A stretch of DNA of 64,000 nt, taken from the NCBI RefSeq assembly GCF_001949145.1, contig NW_019091434.1, forward strand, positions 185,353-249,352, read 5' to 3'. Made by a program: the position numbers and the translations under genes. Below, piece by piece: positions 1 to 9,423 of the stretch (position 1 is its first letter; each line of letters starts with the position of its first letter). Under the pieces are notes generated by a model. It worked only from the letters and a program-made list of their open reading frames with translations, did no database searches and was not told the DNA's origin. The stretch is from Acanthaster planci (Eukaryota; Echinodermata; Asteroidea; Valvatida; Acanthasteridae).

Positions 1-2032
1 TTGAGAGCTGGTCTGTAGTGCCCCTCGCCCAACAGAGAAAGAATAGTTTGCTGATGATGGATTAACCCTAACCCCATAGGGACCATTGAAATCCTGCATA
101 AACTTGTTGGGTTCAGCATGATTCATAATGAATCACAGTTAATTTCATATTTTCTTGGTCCATGTTTTTGTGCAGGAATATGTCTGTTGAACGTTGACCT
201 CATTTCCATGCATTCTCTCAAGAGGATACAAAATAGGGCAGAAGAGCCAGTCATAAAATCAGCAATGAACTTAGTTCTTGGTGAAGTATGACCAGAGATC
301 ATATGGTACCGTTATTATCTACCAGGAGTAGACCAAATTCACATGCTGTGGAATTATGCAGATCTGCTAATGAGCAGATGGAATCAGACCAGAGCACCGC
401 AAGGCTTAAAGGTTGTTCATCATTGCAGATGAGTAATTCGCTAATGCGCATGAAGGTTGAAGCATATTGTGAAAGCTGAGGGCACTTTTGGAAAAGCTTC
501 CTAAATGAGTAAACCTTTTTCAGACATGCTTCTCGGCATTGGCATCTCATGTACGGTGGCCTGCGTTGCTCATGGAGGAACATTCCATGTAAGTTGGCAT
601 AAGTATCACCCTTGCTTCTCATTTGAGTGGATCAAACCGTCCAAACTGCAAGGTTAATATAGGCATAGATTTAGGTAGCCTTCGCTTCATCCATGGTGTT
701 GGCTTGGCTTTCTAGCCTTGACATTTTACGTATGTCCTAAACCTGGGACTCCAGGGCTCTATTTTTGGCTAAGGCAATATCAAACCATCAAATGTGAGGT
801 CAGTACTACCATTTTTTTCTTTGTTCAGTTCCAGTAATTAAATTTTCAAAATGATTGCAGAACTTGAGATGATGCCAAGGTCATAGCTAATGCCAAGGAT
901 TGAAAAATGGGCCATAATTTGCCAAAAGTACAAACAACAAAATATCGAAATTCCTGCGCTTGGGCTCGATAATATATTGTGATCCCAGGGATAAGTTACA
1001 ACAAGAGGTACAATGATGTTAAGATTTGTGGCTTCCACCTCGGGGCACTTCATTCACAAAATCCTCCGATTTTTTGGTCTGTTTAAAGCCAGTTAATGTC
1101 GGGCTTTCGTCCCAAAAAAGCTGCAGGGGGCGGTTTTTTAACAGATTTTTTTGGGGGGGCAAATTCTTCAACCTTGCCATTTTTTTCTGGCGCCCATAAA
1201 ACTTGTAGGGAGGCACAACTGTTAATTTTACTCCCGGACATCAGTATTTTAATTCTTTTGCCTCCTGAGTTCTTCTATTCAGCCATTTTTTCAACTGCCC
1301 TGGTAAACATTGTGGCGTGTGTCCAGACGTCAACAGTTTCACATACAAAAGGTCCATAGCATACATATATGTAGGCATCACCCATGGCCATGTGTGTTTT
1401 TTTGCCAGTTGTTTTCAATACAAAGGAGTTGCTAGTCTGAATTTTGTAACCTTATCTCTTTTGGTTTTCGTAAGAGTGGTTTTGCTTCCTAGCAAATCAG
1501 CTTACCCAAACAAAGGAGGTCTTGGTGTGGGCTCCCCAATTCAATTCTAATTACTCAAGAAAGGCATTTCCAGATTATTGTGGGGGGTGATGGTGGGTCC
1601 ACTGAGCAGCAGCGTCCACATGTAAGATTGTCTTCTGCAGTTTGACCCAACCAAGCAGGACACGTTAATACGTCAACTATGGAAATGAAAATAGAATTCT
1701 TAAATGAATGCCCGCTTCCTCCATGGAACGAATAAGGAAAATTTTGTGACTTTACACGTCATCCAGCAACAAGTGGTTAAAAGGGGCGGGTGGCTATATT
1801 CAGTCTTGGGCCCTAGAGATTGGCTACTGTTTTAGGGGTATGTTTGGGGTTGAGGAGGATGGAAAAAAAAATCAAATTGGCTAACACTAGTTGAAACTCT
1901 GCTCCCAAGTGTCACTAAGCTGTGCTATATTTGTCCAATTTTGCATTGATTTAGCGGGCATGTATTTAGCGTTGTGGACCCTGATCATCTGCAAGTTTCT
2001 GATGTCCGTGCTCTTCATATTGACTCTTGCAG
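1..2032 (+). other. Intron of the NCLX-like gene (3' part)
   Basis: This stretch lies upstream of the terminal exon at 2,033 and ends in a normal acceptor (CTCTTGCAG). I found no further exchanger exon in it. The open frames here lack family resemblance and look like chance. Short T and G runs occur near 1,130-1,160. Confidence 0.6.
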
Positions 2033-2218
2033 TTGAGGTCAAGCCAGCTACAGTTTGTCCTGGCGGCTGGGCTCGGGGTTAGTCTCTTCTTTTCCCTCTT
2101 CTACCACGTCGTCACGAACTTCCGAGCCACCAGGACCTACGGCATCTGCCTCTTTCTTCTCTACGTTGGCTTCCTTGTCGTTGCGGTCCTCACTGAGACA
2201 GAGGTCATCAAATGGTGA
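2033..2218 (+). CDS. SLC8B1: Terminal exon, mitochondrial Na+/Ca2+ exchanger NCLX-like
   Basis: The exon encodes the last 61 residues and a TGA stop at 2,216-2,218. It opens in phase 0 directly after an acceptor AG at 2,031-2,032. The peptide has two hydrophobic segments (around FVLAAGLGVSLFFSLF and YGICLFLLYVGFLVVAVL), joined by a short basic loop (NFRATRTYG). It ends TETEVIKW. The pattern LAxxLGxSLxFSL...YGxxLxLxYxxFLVVAxLTExxVI is the C-terminal end of SLC8B1/NCLX, the inner-mitochondrial-membrane exchanger that extrudes matrix Ca2+ for Na+. This matches the last two membrane helices of the second exchanger repeat. All other exons lie left of the window, so the ion-binding motifs cannot be checked. 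A related K+-dependent exchanger (SLC24) is the alternative, but the C-terminal wording fits NCLX better. Confidence 0.72.
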   Translation: MRSSQLQFVLAAGLGVSLFFSLFYHVVTNFRATRTYGICLFLLYVGFLVVAVLTETEVIKW

Positions 2219-2439
2219 TGGAGTAAGCAGAAGGGCGGAGGAGGGGGGGGACAAAAGGAAAGGGGGAAGGCACATGAATACATGGTTACCCCTCGTGTCC
2301 TGTGGTCCCCAAATCTCGTATCACAATGCATACCACTGTGCTCCCCGTATGGAGAACAGCGCAGCTCTCCCCTCACGCAGTGTCAGTGATGAATGTTTAT
2401 GAGTGCAATAAGAATACTTTCATGAGGTGAGAGATGAAA

Positions 2440-2478
2440 TGTTTGATTCCACGTCATGAAGCCAACTGGAATCAAACA
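2440..2478 (+). repeat. 3' UTR stem-loop
   Basis: Arms TGTTTGATTCCA (2,440-2,451) and TGGAATCAAACA (2,467-2,478) are perfect 12-bp complements around a 15-nt loop. It sits 16 nt before the poly(A) signal. The function is unknown; a regulatory RNA structure or a small repeat relic are both possible. Confidence 0.6.
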
Positions 2479-2493
2479 CTTCGTCTGTCACCG

Positions 2494-2499
2494 AATAAA
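2494..2499 (+). terminator. SLC8B1: Poly(A) signal AATAAA
   Basis: Canonical hexamer about 275 nt after the stop of the NCLX-like exon. It is the first good signal downstream. Confidence 0.6.
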
Positions 2500-2520
2500 A
2501 TTATTCTTCCTTTGGACGAA

Positions 2521-4266
2521 TGTAAAACATTCATAATTGGTTTTGTACAATACCTGCATAAATCTTCTTCTGTAACAGAACAAATAACCCCGCTCATGTA
2601 GGCTTATTAATGGCTGTCATTTTGCTAGACAGATTCGTGTCCGAAGTGCCATCCACTGGTGGTATTGTGCAATGTTGGACTGGTTTCTGTCCCTACATTC
2701 TTTTCCTTTTCTTACTGGGAATGAGAATATATTAAATGGGGGGCAGGAACCAGTCAAGTGAAATGAAGTTCTGTTCAACAGGTACCGTTTAATAGAACAA
2801 ATAATTAAATGACATGTGATCAAGGATCCACCAACCAGATGACAGGGATTTATGCAAGTATTGTATAATAGAGTATTCCGCCCTCAGTGGGTTGAACACA
2901 GAGTTGATAGCATCAAAGATAAATTGACCATTCCATTTTAATCAACAGACTAAACCTCCAACAACTGTCACTATAGACTAGTTGTTACTTAACCAAAATT
3001 GTACATTCCAAAGAATTTCAAATTAAAAATTTTTAGAGTCTTTATTAAAGTTCAGTCTATATTTTATTAACAGAGAACTTAACTTGCTTTCATTGAAAAT
3101 CCATTTTTAAAAGGAAACATTTTTAGTCAAGAAAAGTGCTGGGGTCAACTGTTTCTTTTTTGTCTATGTTACAGTTAGAGTAGTCTCCTCCAAGATGTGT
3201 TCAAAGTTGAACAAAGTTCCTCATACGAACAGGACACACTGAAGGTCTGCTCCTATTGCTTGTTGAGAATACTCCCTAGGCTGTTCAACTTAATACAAAT
3301 ATCAAGTAGGATATCTGTATTAAACTGAATACCAAATTATGCTCTAGGTAGCGTAAGGAACCAGTGGGCCTCATGTGACGTCTCGTGCGTTACTGCCACC
3401 AAATAAAGTAGAAAAAAATAAGCATGGACTCAGATTCCTAAAATCACAATGAATAGTCTGGAAGCAGTAGATGTTGAGAAAGTGCGGAACACTTTGCAGC
3501 ATGTCAACCAGATTTGTCTTCCATTTCCTGACATGGAACTGTACAGCATTTCTAACTTCTGTGAATGGTTTGAAAAGAACTTTTATAATATTCTGCATTA
3601 TTCTTGTCTGAGATTTGAGCATGTGCTCCTCAACTTATAAGTGCAAAATTTTTGAGATGTGTATTTGTTTTCCTCTTCAGCATTCTTAAATCTGTGCATT
3701 AATAACAATATTTTAATCGCATAAATGCAAATTAGAACCAATCATGTCTAGGCATGATATAATCGGTGTGGTCCCTTTTTAATAAGAAATGAGGCAATAG
3801 CTGTGTTCATCTTTCATGCGTAGGTTTATTTTTTTTAATGAACACGAGAAACTTTATTGATTTAAGAAAGGTGCTTTAGGTAGGTCACCTTGTTTTTAAT
3901 TGGGTTGTATCATTCTCCTACTTGAACATTCATATAATAAGTATGTGAGATGAATATGCAAATGTAGGCATTTGCATCTCATTAACATTTTGTAAAGCAA
4001 CTGTGTGCCTTGAGGACTGCTAAATCCACCAGAACACTTATGGACACTCAGATTATTCTCAAGATTTAAGTTGCAAGTGCAACTTTCAAACTGTGTGCCA
4101 TTTATAATGGAAAGCCGACCTCAGCTGCAGCAAAGATATAAGCTGTTCTACACGTGGAGCCATTTCAGCCAATGTCATTGTCATGCAAAGCAGAAATGAA
4201 TTTGCATAACGTGCCGAAACAGATGCAGTTCAGATCACTCTGCCCTTTGATACATCAATCAATAAG
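2521..4266. other. Intergenic, no gene seen
   Basis: AT-rich sequence. One 63-codon frame at 3,449-3,640 has reasonable composition but no family resemblance, no splice partners and an equally open antisense frame, so I do not call it a gene. A small hairpin at 3,956-3,977 pairs ATGCAAATG with CATTTGCAT over a 4-nt loop. It places two octamer-like words (ATGCAAAT) head to head. Confidence 0.5.
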
Positions 4267-4605
4267 CCATTTGTGAGTTAAATTTGAATAAAATCTGGCA
4301 GGCCTACACTGAGTTCTTTAAATTCACCTGAACGTAACAATTCTCCAGACTAAAAACACTGTTGCTATACCTCGTGATTCAGGGCAAGATTTGCTTAGTC
4401 TTGGAACAATACACTGATCTCACTGGATGAGCAGGGCACAAGGGAACCAGTCCATTCCAGAGATGGTGGTTGCTATGCAAAAGCTTGCCCCAAATCATGA
4501 GGTAAAGCAACAGTGCCTTTAGTCTGAGGGATTCAAATTGTTACGTTCATTAGCAATCAGGTAAGACAGTGTACCAGATTTTATTCAAATTTAACTCTCA
4601 AATGG
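4267..4605. repeat. Foldback element with ~130-bp arms
   Basis: The left arm from CCATTTGTGAGTTAAATTTG (4,267) and the right arm ending at 4,605 are imperfect inverted copies for roughly 130 bp each. They share blocks such as AACGTAACAATT and CACTGTTGCT, around a ~70-bp centre. The extremes pair CCATTTG with CAAATGG. No clear target duplication was found. It is most likely a non-autonomous foldback or MITE. Confidence 0.75.
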
Positions 4606-5226
4606 ATTATTCCACTGTGCCTTGCATCGTGATGTTGGAGCAACATGACATTATCTGTAGTGCTGTATATTTTCAAGTAGCTTTCTAAGGCTGCTTTGTT
4701 GTATTCAGTTATATATTTCTATCCATATATGGAAATAATGTTTGATTAACCCTGAAAAAATCCCCAGGGTGGGCGGGGGAGGGATTGAATCTACCCCACC
4801 TTGACATTTTCTCTGTTATCATCTCAACATATTTTATTGGGGTGCTAATTTTTCTGGAGTTTTTGTCATATAATAATTTTGACACTAATTTTTAATGAAA
4901 ATTGGACATACATGTACCACGCTTGCAATACTTCCATTTTTCCAAGATATTTAAGGCAAAAATGTTACCATTTTCCCTTGACAGCTCGATGTACATGGGC
5001 CAGCGAAAGTGAGCCCATGAATCACAAAGTAACAAAAACAAAACCTCATGTTGAATTGAAACCTTCACAGCTGGTATCGTGGATACCTTTATATGCCAGC
5101 CAAGTTCAAAAAAGATCAGGCATGGAACCTTTTACAAGTCTCCTCACAAGTCCAATCATAACCATTTGCAAGATGAGCCAAAAGTTAGAGTATGAACAGT
5201 GACAGAGGAATACTTTACTCATTGGA

Positions 5227-5477
5227 ATATGGGTCATTCCATGAGGTTGGGGCACAATTTCTGACGGTGTCCATTGTTATGTGGGCTCCGTAAAAATGAA
5301 CAGCTATTTCCCTGCGTGTGGATTCCAAATTACACATCTTGCAAGGCTGAATACAGAGGGGCATGTTCTTTTTTACAGAATAAACGACCTACTCTACAAG
5401 TCACGACAGATGGTAAAAGTTACCCATGCAACAAGGACACCGACACAAATTGTGACCCGTCATGGAATGACCCATAT
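5227..5477. mobile_element. MITE with 18-bp perfect terminal repeats at TA sites
   Basis: ATATGGGTCATTCCATGA at 5,227-5,244 is exactly complementary to TCATGGAATGACCCATAT at 5,460-5,477. Read as TGGGTCATTCC...GGAATGACCCA, the element is flanked by TA on both sides, as expected for Tc1/mariner-like or related TA-targeting families. The 251-bp body has no transposase. The ends recall those of the GGTAATTCC family found elsewhere in the window. Confidence 0.75.
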
Positions 5478-5576
5478 AGCTTGTGACTTGATTTAAGACT
5501 GGATGACTGATAAATGGACTGGTGGTGTGTACTTTCAGAGATTTGTAATGACAATGATGAATGTGACTATGCAACA

Positions 5577-5786
5577 CTGGAGTACATTTGAAGCAAGATG
5601 TGGGACGGAGAGAAACCCCCCCCCCCGCCTTTGTGTTGGTCATTGTTTGATCGGAATCTCAGGAATTCTTTACAGACTTCTTGGGGGGGGGATGTGTTAG
5701 GTAACAATAGTCTAGAGTGCATATAGGGATTGGACAGGTAAGGGGGGTACCCCTCCATCCCATATCTTGCCTGGTATACTGGAGTA
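5577..5786 (+). mobile_element. hAT-like MITE, copy 1, with 8-bp target duplication
   Basis: CTGGAGTA occurs at 5,577-5,584 and again at 5,779-5,786. Between them is a 194-bp element (5,585-5,778) running from CATTTGAAGCAAGAT to ATCTTGCCTGGTATA. Subterminal inverted repeats contain GCAAGATRTGGGAYGGA. The interior holds a C run near 5,617 and a G run near 5,685. A second, inverted copy with its own 8-bp duplication lies at 40,683-40,865 and fixes the boundaries. Eight-bp duplications are typical of hAT elements. No coding capacity. Confidence 0.85.
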
Positions 5787-6780
5787 ATATTCAACAGCCA
5801 TTGTCTTGTGCCTCGGCCTGGCACAAGCACAGTGACGGTACACAGTTGCTTACTTGTCACCATCGTTTATTCTCTTTGGAGCGGTATTGTTTTCTCATGA
5901 GTGTGTGTGATTGTAATATGTTTTTTCTAAATTTGACTTATTTGATCAAATTGTTCATTGTTTGATAATTTGTTTTCATTTAAAACCATTGAAGATTGTG
6001 TGCAATTCGTGCATTCTGTATGATTTCTTTGTAAATTTATTCGCTAAGTGAGGCATCCCAAAATATCAACTCGCATATTAGCAAGATGTGTAACATTGAA
6101 TTCCCAAATTGTTTAAAACAATGTCTTCTTCTTTGGTCATTGTAATATGCAATAAAGCAGATAGAAATTAGTTTTTAGGTTTACACAGAGTGGATTTTCA
6201 TGCCTGTTCAGCACCCAAATGTTGCCAAAGACCAACCAAACTTTAACCCAAGACTAAAATGTAGCCCTGCCCCTGTGGTAGTGGCGCCAAATCAGTACCT
6301 CTTTAAGCAGCCAGAGCCGTATGCATGATGTAATATTGTCAACTGGTAGTGATTGTCAGCATAGTTTATTTCAATCACGCACGTGGTTAACAATGTTAGG
6401 TTAATCCCCAAGACATTAACATATTGATCATTATAATGTTCAGTTCGCAAAACGAAAATTAAAGGAAATGGAGAGATAATGACGTTTCAATCAATCAACC
6501 AATCAACGTAAAGGTATCATGCTCATACGTAATTGCATCGCACAGCAGACAGTTTTTGTGACATTTTCCCCCATATTTAATTAGGCCAAAAAACAACATG
6601 CAAAACAGCGGTTGATGATTTTTAGTATTTTATAACATGCTGTTTATTTTCTCCTTTTCCAGGTTGATAACCTTCATCGAAGTTGATTCTTTAAGTAATG
6701 TTTATTTTTCATGTCTTTCGGCATAAAAACATTTAAAACTATTACAGTGGCTCCAAAAGCAAATAAATATTAAGAAAAAT
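5787..6780. other. Intergenic, AT-rich, nothing recognised
   Basis: No supported exon, RNA or well-bounded repeat was found. The sequence is AT-rich with few ACATGTAC words. Confidence 0.5.
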
Positions 6781-6799
6781 CTCGTTTGAAGAGTGTTAT

Positions 6800-7340
6800 G
6801 TAATGTGTCCTCGAAACTCGAGCCTCAAAACTTTGGTAACGAGGCGCCAAAAGATTTTGATCGTTCAGTGAAACGCAAAGATGCCGCCTTTTTGGAAAAT
6901 TAATCTACCGAATACAACATATTTATATATTTCTATAAACTTATAGAGTTATAACTTCTCTCTAAATATTGAAATATGTAGATAAACCTGACGCTCATGA
7001 AGACATATTTATAAAGTAATTTATGATGAATATTCGTTCAAATGTACAAAACCGATATACTTTTGTGAGCGAGGCCGGATGAGTAACACAACCCAAGACG
7101 GCGGCATTACTCGTACTTCGCGTAAACATCGTCTGCTGGGAATTTGTGGCGCCAAAATGTGATGCACTCTTTACTGTCCAATGGCGAGCTCGCTACCGTT
7201 TCTTGGTGTTACTTTTGGGTCGGCCAGAGCCCCTGTTGCGGGGCAATTTACGTCTGAGATTGCTCCACTGAGACTCCCTCCGGCCTCGCGTTGTCGGACG
7301 AGATAGATCTTGCAAGCGACCTAGACAAAAAGAAATGAAG
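6800..7340 (+). promoter_or_regulatory. Promoter-like CpG-containing block with possible non-coding first exon
   Basis: The block is richer in CpG and GC than its surroundings. It contains an ACGGCGGC word near 7,100, a CCAAT box near 7,180, and ends AAATGAAG|GTAACG, a plausible donor after 7,340. It could be an alternative first exon of the SRRM2-type gene. In that case the minus-strand gene at 8.2-9.4 kb would be nested in the first intron. It could also belong to a separate non-coding transcript. If spliced to the exon at 21,894, it would create the upstream ORF described in the findings. Confidence 0.35.
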
Positions 7341-8035
7341 GTAACGTTGACATGTTTTGTTAATTGATTGGTTTACTCTGTTTAGTCCTAAACGATTCAA
7401 ATTCGGTTGCGATTCTGTGTGAGCAATCCTTTCGATTTATTCATGTTCGAAGGTGATTACTTTTACATGTGCATTTGACACGAATTTGTGAAAAAATGAC
7501 GTTTCTTCACCGCAGTGACTATACGATTCAGAAAAAACTCCCCCTGTGTGCAAGTGTTGCGCAAGTCCGTTACTAATTAGGCTAGAAATACTCAACCCCG
7601 TTTTCGCACGTTTTGGAATAAGGTAAATTCAGACAGTCTGAAAAAATGATAAACAGGGTCTCAAGTCCAGACTTCTAAAATTGAGCAAAATAAAAATAAT
7701 GTAGCATGTGGCATACACTATATTGTAGGCTGTATACCGTGTCTCTACCGCATAGGACATCTTTTCCAAGCCAAATTGAATTCGCAACTGCTTGGAATAT
7801 ATCCTCCCATAATCAAGCAATGAAGTCAATCTTCCCCCCCCCCCCCAGGTTTTACAGTTCCTGACAATTTATGGTGGAAATGTCAAAATGATTTTTCTTC
7901 AAGGTTTCCCGGGACACAAGAAGACACCATAATTTGTTTCTGTCGTTTAATCGCCGCCCAATGTCCTGTGCACCTGCTCCCCCACGCTTCGCAGCCAGGA
8001 GTCCTTGCATCATTGTCGGCTTGTAATAATAATTA
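7341..8035. other. No gene; contains a C13 run
   Basis: The sequence is mostly featureless. A run of 13 C lies at 7,834-7,846. A GC-richer patch at 7,950-8,010 is open on the minus strand and could hold an extra 3' exon of the CXorf65-like gene. The poly(A) signal at 8,036-8,041 argues that the gene ends before it. Confidence 0.4.
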
Positions 8036-8041
8036 TTTATT
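8036..8041 (-). terminator. Poly(A) signal for the minus-strand gene
   Basis: TTTATT on the plus strand reads AATAAA on the minus strand. It lies about 205 bp downstream of the tentative stop at 8,246-8,248. Confidence 0.4.
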
Positions 8042-8245
8042 TAACACAGAGATGAAATGAATCCTTCATCCGGTCGAACACAACAGTGTCCCTCGGATCG
8101 AGAAACACACCTGCTTTGCCAAAATGATGCTGGCATGTACATGCGTGTAAAACACTGTCACTTAATTCAAGTGCTGCTAGCATGTAGCGATATTATGCAA
8201 GAGAGGAAACCATTTCATTCTTGGGACAGAAATGTTCTTCAGGGG

Positions 8246-8304
8246 CTATAGTTTCTGGAAGCTGCTCTCGACGGCACGGGTAATGCTCCCATAACAGTCC
8301 TTGC
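8246..8304 (-). CDS. Tentative last exon of the CXorf65-like gene
   Basis: After a minus-strand acceptor (GGAAAG|GCAAGG) the frame set by the preceding phase-1 exon reads S-KDCYGSITRAVESSFQKL and stops with TAG at 8,246-8,248. The length and the nearby poly(A) signal fit a final exon. The pyrimidine tract is poor, and other frames of this patch are also open, one of them reachable from an AAAAAAAG acceptor further upstream. The exon borders and peptide are therefore uncertain. Confidence 0.35.
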
Positions 8305-8405
8305 CTTTCCAGGTGGTACGTGCGTCAAAGCGGGGAAACATTCTTTTTTTCGATTACAATGTGGAAAAGTCAATGTATGTTACAAAAACCATTTATAAAA
8401 TTTAC

Positions 8406-8483
8406 TTGATAACTCTGGACAGTTCTTCTCGGGGTCATCTATGAGTAGCGTATACTTTGTTGGGTCGTTTTCACCAGCTCCTT
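8406..8483 (-). CDS. CXorf65-like protein, third recognised exon
   Basis: This 78-nt exon runs from a good acceptor (CCAATCAG) to donor A|GTAAAT, with phase 1 at both borders. It completes a Lys codon and reads GAGENDPTKYTLLIDDPEKN followed by CPELSS. A conserved 'Y..LL.DPE...PEL' stretch is what I expect near the C-terminal end of the ubiquitin-like-sized CXorf65 family. It joins the upstream exon (8,964-9,071) in frame. Confidence 0.65.
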
Positions 8484-8963
8484 CTGATTGGCATATGAAG
8501 AGAAAGTGGTAAGGTTAAAGATGGAAACAAAATTTTGGGAACAATGATAAACTCACAATAACGGACAAGGATCATCGATAGGGGAGGGAAGATTTGCAGT
8601 GCCTCTGCTCTGAAGGAGAAAATGAGATTTAGGAATATTAAAATAGGTGTCACGTAACTGAGTTAAACTTTGAATTTTATTTGCCAAACCTGTTAAAGCT
8701 CGTCGCTGTAATTGTATCAGACTGTTTGGGCAACGGCTGAAAAACATGTCAATTTTGTTGAGATCATGAAGTGTTTGGTAATGAGTAATTCTGGTGAAAA
8801 ATTATGGTATATGATTGATTTCGTGGCGCTGATTAAAGTTGATTTTTTTAAATGACTGGGCACATTGACTGCTATATGTTGATGCCGTGTCATCCGTGTG
8901 TATCGCTTTATCTATTTCTTGGCCTTCATGTTGACGTGGGTTAACATTCAGAGTGCTGCTTAC

Positions 8964-9071
8964 TTTCCACTTTGATGACCCAGTAAGTCTCCCTGCCGTC
9001 CAGCAAAGTATTTGCGTACGAGTGCAAGTTGTCCGGTAGACGCTTGATGCTACCCAGTGCGTCTGATAAGT
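8964..9071 (-). CDS. CXorf65-like protein, second recognised exon
   Basis: This 108-nt exon has phase 1 at both ends, acceptor ACATTAG and donor A|GTAAGC. The peptide is D-LSDALGSIKRLPDNLHSYAN and then TLLDGRETYWVIKVE. The pattern DxxGxxKxLPxxxxxYAxxxLxxRxTYxxxKVE is characteristic of the small uncharacterised proteins named CXorf65 homologue. There is no catalytic motif and the function is unknown. The exon splices in frame to the neighbours on both sides, which is the main reason to trust it. Confidence 0.7.
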
Positions 9072-9333
9072 CTAATGTAGCTGGGAAAATTATTTCAAAA
9101 AGTGATCAAGGAAAAGATTTAAAAAGGCAGAGTATGTACCGAAGTTCAGCTTCTGTTTTACAGTGAACAGTGAGATTAATCAGGGAATTCTATCGAAGGA
9201 TGTAATACAGTGTAATTCAGACTTAAAGTTCTTAATGGTACACGCTAGGCTGGCCGAGATTTGGAATATGGAGGTACGCTCGGAAACTGAACGGGAAAGA
9301 TGGTATAGTCTTTTCTCCCTCTTTTAAACTCAC

Positions 9334-9423
9334 CATCGGCATCGGTTATATTGCAGTTTTTGCGAATACACTCCAACAGAATTAAGCTAGAGCAGTAAGG
9401 ATTGAATAGCTTCTGTTCGTTAT
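9334..9423 (-). CDS. CXorf65-like protein, first recognised exon
   Basis: This 90-nt exon has a pyrimidine-rich acceptor (TTTCCTCCTCAG), donor G|GTGAGT and phase 1 at both ends. It encodes (D)NEQKLFNPYCSSLILLECI followed by RKNCNITDAD. This is the N-terminal β-strand/helix region of the CXorf65 family, where GDNEQ...N..C....LL..IRK.C is conserved. A preceding exon ending in one base, with the initiator Met and about 8 residues, is required. I searched by eye up to about 14 kb and found no convincing match. The gene lies antisense to, and possibly inside, the first intron of the SRRM2-type gene. Confidence 0.7.

Larger units (their letters stand above)
2219..2520 (+). other. SLC8B1: 3' UTR of the NCLX-like gene
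   Basis: This is the non-coding sequence between the stop and a canonical poly(A) signal. It has a G-rich patch near 2,240-2,250 and a strong stem-loop (listed separately). The cleavage site is inferred to lie 15-30 nt after the AATAAA and was not observed. Confidence 0.5.

Noticed and set aside
61-80. Telomere-like TTAACCCTAACCCC at the left edge, and GGGTTAGGGTTAAC near 21,682
   Set aside because: Only one or two units each, so not a telomere or interstitial array.
3449-3640. 63-codon frame starting MNSLEAVDVEKV
   Set aside because: Reasonable composition, but the antisense strand is equally open and there is no promoter, partner exon or known family.
7900-8003. Extra 3' exon for the CXorf65-like gene (frame with LLAAKRGGAGAQ)
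   Set aside because: The phase can be made to fit only through a weak GTGCCG donor, and the region lies beyond the poly(A) signal at 8,036-8,041.
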